A stretch of 60,334 nt of DNA from Pseudomonadales bacterium (GTDB lineage Bacteria; Pseudomonadota; Gammaproteobacteria; Pseudomonadales; Ketobacteraceae): assembly GCA_002701845.1 (NCBI GenBank), contig NZXG01000012.1, positions 1 through 60,334 on the forward strand. Reading direction: 5' to 3'. Below are positions 17,965-26,354 of the stretch, one piece after another. The notes under the pieces are model-generated. The model did not search any database. It saw nothing but the letters and a program-made list of their open reading frames with translations, and was not told where the DNA came from. Within the stretch, counting starts at the first letter, position 1, and each line of letters opens with the position of its first letter. The position numbers and the translations under genes were made by a program.

Positions 17965-18615
17965 TTAGGCCCGCTGGCGCAGTCGAACGCCGAACACACC
18001 GGCCAGGCCAGTGATAAACAACCAGGCAGCCGCCGGCAGGGGTACCGGCGAAGTGATCATGCCCGCGGAGCTGGTGACGGACAGGTCGTCGATAAGAATA
18101 GCACCGGTGGGAGCGTCGCCACCGTCATAGAAGCGGGACTCCACCACCAGGCCATCACGCTCGCCGCCGTTGGAGTCGAAGGTCCAGGTGTATTCCAGAT
18201 AGGACCAGCCGCTGCCATCGGAGAAGGTGGAATTGCCACCGGCGGACCCGGCGTAGGATTCAATATCGGTGTCGTCAGTGGTGTAGTGGCCCCAGATGCG
18301 CGCGGAAGGCGCGGCGCCGGCGGACACGTCGTAAGCCCAGAAGCCGGCAGTCACTGTATCACCGTCGGCCAGGCCGGTAACCCAGGCCACATAGCCCTGG
18401 GGGGTGCCGGTATTCTGGTCGGACAGATCTTCGATCAGCAGTGCCCGGTTGCCGGAATAGGCCAGCGCATCGGTATTGGAATACTGCATGCCGTCGTCGT
18501 TAAAGCTGCCCAGGACAGTACCGACACCGTCTTCCCAGCCGTAGTTGAGTGAAGCGGCATTGGCAATGCCAGCGACGCCGGTGAGCAGGGTTGCTACAGC
18601 AATTTTCTTAAACAT
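17965..18615 (-). CDS. secreted beta-rich protein with VPLPA-type sorting signal
   Basis: A 216-residue exported protein of unknown function. After the signal peptide (ending GIANAAS) it shows a jelly-roll-like composition: LNYGWEDGVGTVLGSF, DALAYSGNRALLIED, YVAWVTGLADGDTVTAGFWA and GAILIDDLSV resemble carbohydrate-binding or choice-of-anchor domains, but I cannot name a family. The C-terminus SPVPLPAAAWLFITGLAGVF plus RLRQRA closely matches that of the lamin-tail protein, so both should be processed by the same exosortase. An AGGAG site precedes the ATG. It starts only 16 bases after the stop of the 1384-residue protein gene, so the two are probably co-transcribed although they carry different sorting signals. 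Confidence 0.8.
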   Translation of the reverse strand: MFKKIAVATLLTGVAGIANAASLNYGWEDGVGTVLGSFNDDGMQYSNTDALAYSGNRALLIEDLSDQNTGTPQGYVAWVTGLADGDTVTAGFWAYDVSAGAAPSARIWGHYTTDDTDIESYAGSAGGNSTFSDGSGWSYLEYTWTFDSNGGERDGLVVESRFYDGGDAPTGAILIDDLSVTSSAGMITSPVPLPAAAWLFITGLAGVFGVRLRQRA

Positions 18616-18631
18616 GGTTTTCTCCTGTTGG

Positions 18632-21600
18632 TCATCGTGTGGTTTGCTTTTTCTTGCCCATACCTAATCCCCCCAGGCCGGCCATCAGTAGCCCCAAGGC
18701 CCACCAGGGCAGGAAAGGAATGTCTTCGTCCCGACCCGGCAACAGATCTTCATTGAGGTTGGGGTTGGTATTCAGTTGGTATTCCTGGAGATTGGTTTTG
18801 CCGTCGCTGTCGTTATCCAGATCGGCGTCGGCAGGATTCAGCGGATCCAGACCATAGGCTTGCTCCCACACATCCGGCATTTGATCGTTGTCGTCGTCCG
18901 GATCGCACAGGTCACCAATAAAGTCATGCTCCACGTCGGACTGATCTGAGTTAGGGAGGTCGGCGCAGTTGTCCAGGTCATCACTGATACCGTCGTTATC
19001 CGTATCCGGGATCAGGTTCAGATCCAGCCACACCAGACGATGGTCGGAGGAATCACAACTGGGGCCGGAGCCGCTGCAGGAGCCGGTGAGGGAGCGCAGG
19101 GGATCCCCCACCCGGGGCCAGAAAATACCGCAGGAAAGGCCGGGGTCTGCCGGGTCACAGGCGGACATGCTGATGTCGAGACCGGCAGCGGAAGGCAGTA
19201 CGTAGTCCGCCCGCAGACCAAAGTCGGCGGTGGCATTAACGCCGGAGGTGGCGCCACTGCCGCCGCTGGCGGCGGGGCTGAAGCTGGTGTCCACCAGCGG
19301 GTTGTTCAGCAGTTGCAGAATGGCGTTGCTGAAGCTGTCACCGTTGACGGGGTCAGCGTTCTGGTCCCCCATGATAACGAAACGCTGCCCGTATCCCAGG
19401 CAACCCGGGTTGCCGTTATCGTCGACAATATAACAGTTGTCGCCGCCGCTGATGTAATCACTCCAGAACCGGATCTCATCATGATTGCGGCGGCCGTTGC
19501 GGTCCTCGTTGCCATCAAACACCGGTGGCGTGGGATGGCTGGCCAGCACGTGCACGGTTTCGCCGTCCACGATCACCGGAATATCCCAGTGGCTTTTGGA
19601 GGACAGCCGGAAAATCTCCAGCTCGTCCGGCTGGTAAAACCCGTTATTGATATTACCCACATAGGGCAGCACGGCACCGGGCATATCGCTCCAGACAAAA
19701 CGGCGGAAAGTGCGAATGCCGTCGGTGTCGATGGGATATTTGGATAGGATGGCCATGCCGAAGGCGCCGGGATAATTGCCAAAGCCGAAAGCGTCTTCGG
19801 GGTCGTCGTTGGCGCTGCCAGCGTCACAACCAAAGGCGGGGTCGTTGAAATCGCAGTCGGGTTCGCCTTCGCTTTCCGGTTGCACGCCGGTGTTGGAAAT
19901 GTCCACGTAATAGTAGGGATAGGTCACCGGGTTTTGCCCGTTCTGCGCAACCTGCAGGTAGTTATTGCGAAACGCGTTGATGGCGATCTCGGCGCTGTCG
20001 TAATCAAACTCATTGAGCAATACCACATCCGGATTCACCCGCTGAATGATTTCTGCCACACCCTGGGCCTGGGGGTCCGGGGTGGGCTGGGTCAGCGCGT
20101 TTACCAGGGCGCCGGCGCCACGGTCTGCCAGCAGCACATTAAAGGTGGCGATACGCAACTGATCCGGGTCGGCTTTGGCGGGCACTGAGTCCGATACGGT
20201 CACCACCGGTTCCCCCACCACGATGTCATCCACCGCCCAGCGGCGCGCGCTGAAGCCCCCATCCCGGTAGCGGAATGCAACGCAGATGGTCTGACCACTA
20301 TAGGGGGTCAGGTCAAATTCTGGATAGTCGGTCCAAGTGCCCTCGGCAGCGCCGGCGGTGAGGTTCTGGTCCAGCAGGGTCCATTGGGCCGGATTTAAAT
20401 CCCCGGCGCTATAGGTACCACTCAGACTGCAATTGGGGTTCAGCAACAGTTGGAAATTATCGGAGGCGGGAGACTGGCTGGTGGTGCCCTGCCAGTAATA
20501 ACGGAACGCGAGCGCTTCATCCGTGGCCGGGGACGGAATGCTGATGGCGGGGGACACCAACCAGTCATCGGCACTGACGAAAGCGTTGTCGTTGTCGATG
20601 GTGGCGGCGTTACTGCCGGCCACGGCGGCCACCTGCCAGATGCCGGAGCTGGACACATTCACCGCCTGCCAGTCCCCCAGTCCGGATTCAAAGTTTTCTG
20701 ACAGGGAGGGGGAATCCAGTTGTTCCCCGTCCACCACCAGCACGTTGTCCACCTCCCACACCCGGCCATCGCTGGACAGGCGGCCGGTGGAGAGATACTG
20801 GAAGCCGATGTAGACATTGTCCCGTTCCGCCACCGGGATGGCACTGGCCTGAATCACCACCGGGCCTGATGGGGTCAGGGTATAACCCCCGGTGGCGGGC
20901 AGATCAAAAGCCAGTGGCTGCCAGGTGGCGGAGCCGGGATCGGCATTGACCGTAGGGTTGTAATCGCTGGAATAGAACAGGAATAACTCCGGGCCACCGA
21001 AGTTGTAATCGGAATCAAAGGTCAGGGTAATGGCGTCCCGGGTACTCAGATCCTGGGGCGGCAGTATCATCCAGTCATTGCAGATTTCGTTGGGATCGGC
21101 AGCGGCGGCGTTATAGCCGTTCATGCTGGCCTTCTGGCCGTTATACACATACCAGTTGGCGGTGCTGGTGTCGTTACAGCCCAGGTCGTAGGTGGTAATC
21201 ACCCCGAATTCACCGGTATCGAAACCCCCGCTGAAGCTGTCGTCCTCACTGAAATTGGCGAAGAACAGGGCCCCTTCCGGCGCCTCCTCGGCGTCCGGGT
21301 CGGAAACGACGCCGGCATCCGCTTTCACCGTGGGTGGGCTTTGCATGGGCAGCACCAGGGGGCCATTACCGTCAAAGGGTTGCCACAGATCCAGGCCCGC
21401 CGGCAGTGCATAGGGGTTGGCATCCTGCAGTGACTGACTCAGTTCCGCCACCTCCTGCTCCACGCCGTTGGGATAGGAATTGCTCTCAAAGCGGACGGTG
21501 CGGACGAACACATTGGCGGGGTTCACCTGCACCAGTTTGAATTGCCAGAACGAATTGCTGACCAGGGTCCAGGCTTTGTCATCGTCCTTGGGCCGTTTCG

Positions 21601-22786
21601 GCGCCCCCCAGCTGCCTTCGCCGATAAATACCGTGCCATGCTCGTTGTTTTGCAGGTTGGCGGCGGCAAAACCCTCATCGCTGCCCGGGCCGCTGGCGGC
21701 ATTCACCGGCAGCGTGTATTTCACCATGTGAGTGTCCGACTCGATAGCCAGGTCCACGTCGTGCTGATCCAGCAGCGGTGCCCACTGATCGTAACGCAGA
21801 CAGCCTTCATCCTTGCCGCTGGTGTGGGGGCGCAGGGGGCGGTGATAGTTCACCAGTTTCCAGGTGACGGCATTGTTGGCGGCCAGATCGCTGCTGAACC
21901 AGTTGGTCTGGGTATTCCAGATGCTGCTGTTGGTGGTGGCGCCCACGGTGCTGTAGCCCACACCGTCGGTATCGCAGGGGCTGGCCGGCTCCAACTCGGT
22001 GTTCAGGGTCCAGATCCGCAGCATGTCGCCGCCGAAGCTCAGGGCGTTGTAGCTGCCGTAAAAGCCGGCACCGGCGGGATCTTCGGTATTGAAAATACTC
22101 TGCACCATGTTCACGGCATCGTTTTCATGATTGCCATGGGTGGGGACGATGGGATACATGCGGCCGTCGCTGCTCTGGGTGAGCTGCCATTCATCCAGCC
22201 ACACCAGCCATTCCTCAAAGGTGCCGTCATTCATAAAGTCGCCGCTGAACAGTACGAACAGGGGGCGGATTCTGGACACCAGCTTGAAGCCGTTTTTACG
22301 GGCCAGATCATTCAGGAAAAAACCACCGCTGGATTCCCGGCGGGAGTCACCGCCGGCCACAAAACTCACCGGCTGGGGGTTGGCCGGGGCAGTACGAAAC
22401 CACATATAGCGGGTACTGCAGCCATCGCTGTCGCAAATGCGAAATTCGTAATCCGCGTGGCTCTGCAGGCCGGTGAGTTTGACGAAACGATTGCGCAGAA
22501 TATCCTGCACCCCGTGCACGGTATTCTGAAAGTCGCGGCTTACCACACTGGTGTTGGTGTTCCAGGTGGCCAGGCTGCCCCGCAGGCGAAATTCCACTCG
22601 CAAGTCGGTGGCGTTGGGGTTGAGCTGGCGCCAGCCCACGGTCATGGTGGTACTGGGATCATCGGTCCATGACAGCCGGTACAGATCGGTGTAGGCGAAC
22701 AGGCTGGAAGAGGCCAAGGCGGTGGTCATAATCGCCGCAGCGTAAATAACAAACCGGCTAAACTGCCGGGACGCACGCGTTAACAT
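18632..22786 (-). CDS. giant surface phosphoesterase-nuclease fusion with IPTLxxWG-type signal
   Basis: A 1384-residue exported protein. Order: signal peptide; purple-acid-phosphatase-like FN3 region (RLSWTDDPSTTMTVGWRQ); calcineurin-type metallophosphoesterase with VAGGDSR, LFSGDFMNDG, VPTHGNHEND and a late NYHRPL; two choice-of-anchor J-like beta domains (about 500-860: FANFSEDDSFSGGF and SENFESGLGDWQ); an endonuclease/exonuclease/phosphatase domain (about 890-1230: IATFNVLLAD, VVLLNEFDYD, HVLASHPTPP, FVIMGDQNAD, SSDHRLVWLDL); thrombospondin type 3 Ca2+ repeats (DTDNDGISDDLDNC); and the C-terminal signal DIPFLPWWALGLLMAGLGGL with a KKK tail. Both catalytic modules look complete. A plausible role is phosphate scavenging from extracellular nucleic acids, which is inference. 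It is divergent from the exosortase H operon. Confidence 0.88.
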   Translation of the reverse strand: MLTRASRQFSRFVIYAAAIMTTALASSSLFAYTDLYRLSWTDDPSTTMTVGWRQLNPNATDLRVEFRLRGSLATWNTNTSVVSRDFQNTVHGVQDILRNRFVKLTGLQSHADYEFRICDSDGCSTRYMWFRTAPANPQPVSFVAGGDSRRESSGGFFLNDLARKNGFKLVSRIRPLFVLFSGDFMNDGTFEEWLVWLDEWQLTQSSDGRMYPIVPTHGNHENDAVNMVQSIFNTEDPAGAGFYGSYNALSFGGDMLRIWTLNTELEPASPCDTDGVGYSTVGATTNSSIWNTQTNWFSSDLAANNAVTWKLVNYHRPLRPHTSGKDEGCLRYDQWAPLLDQHDVDLAIESDTHMVKYTLPVNAASGPGSDEGFAAANLQNNEHGTVFIGEGSWGAPKRPKDDDKAWTLVSNSFWQFKLVQVNPANVFVRTVRFESNSYPNGVEQEVAELSQSLQDANPYALPAGLDLWQPFDGNGPLVLPMQSPPTVKADAGVVSDPDAEEAPEGALFFANFSEDDSFSGGFDTGEFGVITTYDLGCNDTSTANWYVYNGQKASMNGYNAAAADPNEICNDWMILPPQDLSTRDAITLTFDSDYNFGGPELFLFYSSDYNPTVNADPGSATWQPLAFDLPATGGYTLTPSGPVVIQASAIPVAERDNVYIGFQYLSTGRLSSDGRVWEVDNVLVVDGEQLDSPSLSENFESGLGDWQAVNVSSSGIWQVAAVAGSNAATIDNDNAFVSADDWLVSPAISIPSPATDEALAFRYYWQGTTSQSPASDNFQLLLNPNCSLSGTYSAGDLNPAQWTLLDQNLTAGAAEGTWTDYPEFDLTPYSGQTICVAFRYRDGGFSARRWAVDDIVVGEPVVTVSDSVPAKADPDQLRIATFNVLLADRGAGALVNALTQPTPDPQAQGVAEIIQRVNPDVVLLNEFDYDSAEIAINAFRNNYLQVAQNGQNPVTYPYYYVDISNTGVQPESEGEPDCDFNDPAFGCDAGSANDDPEDAFGFGNYPGAFGMAILSKYPIDTDGIRTFRRFVWSDMPGAVLPYVGNINNGFYQPDELEIFRLSSKSHWDIPVIVDGETVHVLASHPTPPVFDGNEDRNGRRNHDEIRFWSDYISGGDNCYIVDDNGNPGCLGYGQRFVIMGDQNADPVNGDSFSNAILQLLNNPLVDTSFSPAASGGSGATSGVNATADFGLRADYVLPSAAGLDISMSACDPADPGLSCGIFWPRVGDPLRSLTGSCSGSGPSCDSSDHRLVWLDLNLIPDTDNDGISDDLDNCADLPNSDQSDVEHDFIGDLCDPDDDNDQMPDVWEQAYGLDPLNPADADLDNDSDGKTNLQEYQLNTNPNLNEDLLPGRDEDIPFLPWWALGLLMAGLGGLGMGKKKQTTR

Positions 22787-22932
22787 GTGTTTTCCCCTGA
22801 TCTAAGGCGGGCTGAATCATTATGGGTGGCCGGGATTTTTTGAGTTGTTCCCAAACCGTCACCAATTCATAGCGAAACCGCATTAATATCCGGTTACGGT
22901 CCGATGAATTGTTGAGGTTGATTGATTACAGA
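22787..22932. promoter_or_regulatory. divergent promoter region, phosphoesterase-nuclease / exosortase operon
   Basis: A 146-base region between two divergent start codons must hold promoters for the large IPFLPWW protein and for the cytochrome b-exosortase H operon. I could not identify convincing -35/-10 pairs or an operator. The arrangement would allow substrate and sortase genes to be controlled together. Confidence 0.5.
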
Positions 22933-24513
22933 ATGAAGATACGGGGGCTGCCTTCAGGGTCATTTTTCTGTCATTGGGGATTCATTGTTTTTTCATTGTT
23001 GGCGGTATTGAGTGGCTTTCGTATTGCCGCCGACAGCCAGCGCTGGCAACTGGCGCCGCTATGGGAGGCGTTGCTGATCAGTCATCAAGTGTTCCTTTGG
23101 CATTTATTGGCGGCACTGGGGATCTCGCTGACGCTGACTCTGTATCTGAGTTATCTGTGGCTGACCGGGCGTTGGCGGCGGTTGTGGCCCGAAGGGTTGC
23201 CCTGGCACGGAATGGGTTCCCTGTCCCGCTGGTTGAATCTGAGCGGCGTGCTGCTGCTGTGCCTGCTGGCGCTCACCGGGATTCTGACCGGATCGGAATC
23301 CGCCGTCAGTGGCGCTGGCGTCCGCGACCTGCACCACTGGCTGGCCTGGACCATGCTGGTGTATTGGCTGGTGCATCCATTACAAAAGCTGCTGCTGTGG
23401 GGGTGGCGTGCTTTGCTGTGGCTGGTGCGAGTGCGCCGGCTGCTGCCCGGGCCGGCCCTGGGGGCCCTGGTTCTGCTGCTGGCCGGCGGCCTGCTGCTAT
23501 TGCCCTACGAACGTCTGTGGCGGGCGGGTTCGCTGACTGTCGTCGCCACCACGCAGGCCCCGGTGCTGGACGGGCAGTCCGACGATCCCGCCTGGCAGCA
23601 GGCTCCCACAAGCACGCTGTACACCAAACTGGGCAACGATTTTCCCGGCGCGGCCACTCCGGTGCAGGTGCGTGGTGTGAGCCAGGGGGAGATGGTGTAT
23701 TTGCTGTTGCAGTGGCCGGACCCGGACCGCAGTCTGACCCATATCCCCCTGCAAAAGCAGGCCCAGGGTTGGCGCCCGCTGGAGAACGGCTTTTCCCGGG
23801 ACGATGAGGTAACTTACTATGAAGACAAGCTGGCGTTGATGCTGGCCCGCGATCCCCTGGCGGCCCTGCTCTCCATCCATCTGGGGCGGACCCCCATCCT
23901 GGGGGCGCCGCCTTCCCGCAGCGGCCGTGGATACCATTATTTCAGCCGGGGCATGGCGGACATTTGGCACTGGCAGGCCTGGCGCACGGATTCCCTGTTT
24001 CAGGCGGACGATGACTATTTCAGCACGCCGGGCCCCCGCGTGGTTTGCCAAAAACGCTACACCGCCGGCTATTTCAAGGACCCTGCCCTGGGGGGCGGCT
24101 ACACCAGCAACTGGGATTTCTACGACTCGGACGGGATAACCCCCCGACGGCTGCCGGTAGATGGTCGGTTTACCCTGAACCCGGCGGCGCAAGGCACCGC
24201 ATTCGCCCTCAATGGCATGCGCTGGACGGACAGTTTTCCCTACACCGTGGCGCTGGATCACTGGCCGGCGGGCACTCTGATGCCGTCGGCGCTCAGCAAG
24301 GCCCCGCTGCGGGGGGACCGGGGCGATGTCAGAGCCCGGGGTCGCTGGCGGGACGGGCTCTGGACCCTGGAGCTGGCGCGCCTGCAGGATACCGGGTCGC
24401 CCTTTGATGTACCCCTGGCGGCAGGCACCTATCTGTGGGTGGCGCTGTTCAATCACGCCCAAACCCGCCACAGTTATCACCTGTTACCGCTGCAGTTGAG
24501 GTGGGCACCATGA
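22933..24513 (+). CDS. di-haem cytochrome b-like membrane domain fused to ethylbenzene-dehydrogenase-like domain
   Basis: A protein of about 526 residues. The first ~200 residues contain four or five hydrophobic helices with histidines placed as in cytochrome b561/b6-type proteins (CHWGF, SHQVFLWHLLAAL, DLHHWLAW, LVHPLQK), suggesting haem ligation. After about residue 205 comes a soluble domain like the ethylbenzene dehydrogenase haem-binding subunit family (VLDGQSDDPAWQQA, VYLLLQWPDPD, DDEVTYYEDKLALML, MADIWHWQAW, ALDHWPAGT). I use ATG 22933; the frame is open to a TTG at 22909. Its stop overlaps the ATG of the lipoprotein gene, so the two are translationally coupled. An electron-transfer role is likely; its link to exosortase is unknown. 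Confidence 0.78.
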   Translation: MKIRGLPSGSFFCHWGFIVFSLLAVLSGFRIAADSQRWQLAPLWEALLISHQVFLWHLLAALGISLTLTLYLSYLWLTGRWRRLWPEGLPWHGMGSLSRWLNLSGVLLLCLLALTGILTGSESAVSGAGVRDLHHWLAWTMLVYWLVHPLQKLLLWGWRALLWLVRVRRLLPGPALGALVLLLAGGLLLLPYERLWRAGSLTVVATTQAPVLDGQSDDPAWQQAPTSTLYTKLGNDFPGAATPVQVRGVSQGEMVYLLLQWPDPDRSLTHIPLQKQAQGWRPLENGFSRDDEVTYYEDKLALMLARDPLAALLSIHLGRTPILGAPPSRSGRGYHYFSRGMADIWHWQAWRTDSLFQADDDYFSTPGPRVVCQKRYTAGYFKDPALGGGYTSNWDFYDSDGITPRRLPVDGRFTLNPAAQGTAFALNGMRWTDSFPYTVALDHWPAGTLMPSALSKAPLRGDRGDVRARGRWRDGLWTLELARLQDTGSPFDVPLAAGTYLWVALFNHAQTRHSYHLLPLQLRWAP

Positions 24514-25136
24514 AAGTGGCCGGCCCGCTTCTGCTGTGTTTATTACTAGTGGCCTGCGGCCGGCCGGAGCTCAAAGAGTTTCACCCGACGTCGGTGGGGG
24601 GGCAGTATGTGAAGCTGGACGGCCGGGGGCAGCCCATGGGTCCCCGGGAAGGCCCCTGGGCCTGCGTACGGGATACCTCAAGTGGCCTGACCTGGGCAGT
24701 GAAAAGCGATGACGAGCGGCGCCACCATTATTCCTCAACCTACCGTTGGAGCGGCGATGGGACACAGGACCAGGGGTTCAGTCATCTGCGGGGCGGCCCC
24801 CAGGGCAGTTGCGGCGATGCAGCGGAAGGGGGCTGTACCACCGCGGACTATATCCGGCTGACCAATCGGGAGGGGCTGTGTGGTTTTCAGGACTGGCGCC
24901 TGCCCAGTCTGACGGAACTGCGGACCCTGCTGGCCCATTATCGGCCGGAACCGGAGCCGCAGGTGTGCCAGTGTTTCTTCCCCCGCACCCGGCGCGGCGG
25001 CTATTGGAGCGCGGATTGGGATCCGGCCACGGGCCAGGCCCGGGCGCTGAATTTCGCCAGCGGCGAGGCCCGGGCGTATCCGCTGGCCAGCTATTTCTAT
25101 GTGCGCCTGGTGCGGGGCCCCGGGGGCTCACCATGA
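24510..25136 (+). CDS. DUF1566-domain lipoprotein
   Basis: A 208-residue lipoprotein: leader MKVAGPLLLCLLLVACGR with lipobox LVAC. The mature protein contains a DUF1566/Lcl-type domain recognised by SGLTWAVKSD, GDAAEGGCTTADYI, GLCGFQDWRLPSLTELRTLL and GGYWSADWDP with a final YFYVRLVRG. Such domains are C-type-lectin-like folds found in surface and fimbrial proteins; no enzymatic activity is known. The ATG overlaps the preceding stop by four bases and the gene sits 83 bases ahead of the exosortase gene, so it is probably part of the same operon. Several cysteines could form disulfides in the periplasm or at the surface. Confidence 0.83.
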   Translation: MKVAGPLLLCLLLVACGRPELKEFHPTSVGGQYVKLDGRGQPMGPREGPWACVRDTSSGLTWAVKSDDERRHHYSSTYRWSGDGTQDQGFSHLRGGPQGSCGDAAEGGCTTADYIRLTNREGLCGFQDWRLPSLTELRTLLAHYRPEPEPQVCQCFFPRTRRGGYWSADWDPATGQARALNFASGEARAYPLASYFYVRLVRGPGGSP

Positions 25137-25219
25137 ACCCGGTGTCTTACTTTAACCGGACTGTAAGATATTCGTCATAGAGTGACGCACCTTGATATGG
25201 CGAATGCTGTCGAGGGGAT

Positions 25220-25741
25220 ATGGGGCCGGGCTCACCATTACAAAAACGTTTTCCGCTGCTGTTTCTGGGAACTGCGATTCTGCTGATGGGCGGCTACTAC
25301 GTGCTCCCGCAAGCCATCATCGAGAACGTGATTGTGCGTTTTTTTGCGGTGGTGCCGGGGGCCTGGCTTCTGGACCTGATCACCCCTGAACTCCCGGTCA
25401 GCGCCAGCGGCACCCGTATCGTCTCGCCACTGGTCAACCTGAACGTGCTTAAGGGCTGCGAAGGGACGGAGACTCTGCTCCTGCTGTATGCCGCCATTGT
25501 TGCCAGTGTGCGGCGCTGGACCCTCACCCTGACAGGGTTGATGCTGGGCACTGTGCTGGTGTTTTTGCTGAATCAACTGCGCATACTGGTGCTGTTTTTT
25601 GTGGCCGGCTACCAGGGGGATTGGTTTGAACTGGTCCACGGCTTCCTGGCGCCACTGTTGATTCTGGGCGCCGTGGTGATTTTTTTCATCATCTGGAGCC
25701 GGTGGGAGGGTGCTGGGTCGGGGGAGCTCCGGGATGAGTGA
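25220..25741 (+). CDS. xrtH: exosortase H (IPTLxxWG-CTERM-type transpeptidase)
   Basis: A 173-residue membrane protein with about five helices, the compact size of XrtH rather than the ~300-residue XrtA. The exosortase/archaeosortase active-site triad is visible: Cys80 in LNVLKGCEGTE, Arg121 in LNQLRILVLFF and His140 in FELVHGFLAPLL. These enzymes cleave C-terminal sorting signals and are thought to attach the protein to a surface carrier. The family associated with IPTLxxWG signals fits the IPFLPLWG and IPFLPWWA tails of proteins at 16.0 and 18.6 kb. The ATG is the first possible start after an in-frame stop, though its AGGGG site is unusually close. The next gene overlaps its end by eight bases. 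Confidence 0.88.
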   Translation: MGPGSPLQKRFPLLFLGTAILLMGGYYVLPQAIIENVIVRFFAVVPGAWLLDLITPELPVSASGTRIVSPLVNLNVLKGCEGTETLLLLYAAIVASVRRWTLTLTGLMLGTVLVFLLNQLRILVLFFVAGYQGDWFELVHGFLAPLLILGAVVIFFIIWSRWEGAGSGELRDE

Positions 25742-26354
25742 GGTGCCAAACCGAAACCGGCGGCTTCTGCTTTTGCTGCTCATTCTGGTGATCAGCGGCA
25801 CCTGCTTCTACAACCTGAGGCTGGGCATCGCCCGGGTGTTACTACCTTACTACAGCGCCGTGGTGGGGGTAATGGAGCGACGGCTGCCCCAACAGTCTAT
25901 GCAGGTGGTGCGTCATGGCAACGAGTATCGTTACTCACTGCGCCTGGCCTCGGCCCGGCCGGTGGAGCTGGCGGGCCACCAATTGCCCGGAATGGATGTC
26001 AGCGCCACCACCCTGGTGACCTTCAGCCTGCAGCACTTGGTGATATTTACCGGGGTTATGGCCGCCGCCGCGCTGTTTCAGCGGCTGCTGTGGTGGCGCT
26101 TACTGCTCAGCGTGCCCTTGGCACTGCTGATGTCGCTGGGCCTGGATGTGCCCCTGGTGCTGCTGGGCAGCATCGAAGGGTTGCTGCTGGAAAACCTGGC
26201 CCCGGAGCGATTGGCGCAAAGTTTATCAGTGCGCTGGGAGCAGTTTATTACCAACGGTGGGCGGGTGGCGGTGGCACTGACCTTCAGTCTGCTGTGTGTG
26301 ACCCTGGCGCGGCAGCCCCGGCGCCGACCGGAGTCGGCGGGCAAATCAGACTGA
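25734..26354 (+). CDS. exosortase H-associated membrane protein
   Basis: A 206-residue inner-membrane protein: a first helix at residues 10-27 (LLLLLLILVISGTCFYN), a periplasmic stretch of about 70 residues (VGVMERRLPQQSMQVVRHGN, then PVELAGHQLPGMDVSATTLV), then three or four helices and a basic C-terminus. I know from general annotation that XrtH genes are usually followed by a conserved small membrane protein, and the position and shape fit. The ATG at 25734 overlaps the exosortase stop, indicating coupled translation and probably fixed stoichiometry; a longer reading from 25710 is less likely. Its 3' end overlaps the convergent histidine kinase gene by nine bases. Biochemical role unknown. 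Confidence 0.75.
   Translation: MSEVPNRNRRLLLLLLILVISGTCFYNLRLGIARVLLPYYSAVVGVMERRLPQQSMQVVRHGNEYRYSLRLASARPVELAGHQLPGMDVSATTLVTFSLQHLVIFTGVMAAAALFQRLLWWRLLLSVPLALLMSLGLDVPLVLLGSIEGLLLENLAPERLAQSLSVRWEQFITNGGRVAVALTFSLLCVTLARQPRRRPESAGKSD

Noticed and set aside
22787-22932. Sigma-70 promoter (TTGTTC with a 17-base spacer to CATAGC)
   Set aside because: Matches to the consensus are too weak to defend.
25133-25180. A 15-codon frame (MNPVSYFNRTVRYSS) just before the exosortase gene, starting inside the preceding stop
   Set aside because: No good ribosome site beyond the overlap and no leader-peptide or attenuator structure is visible; likely chance.
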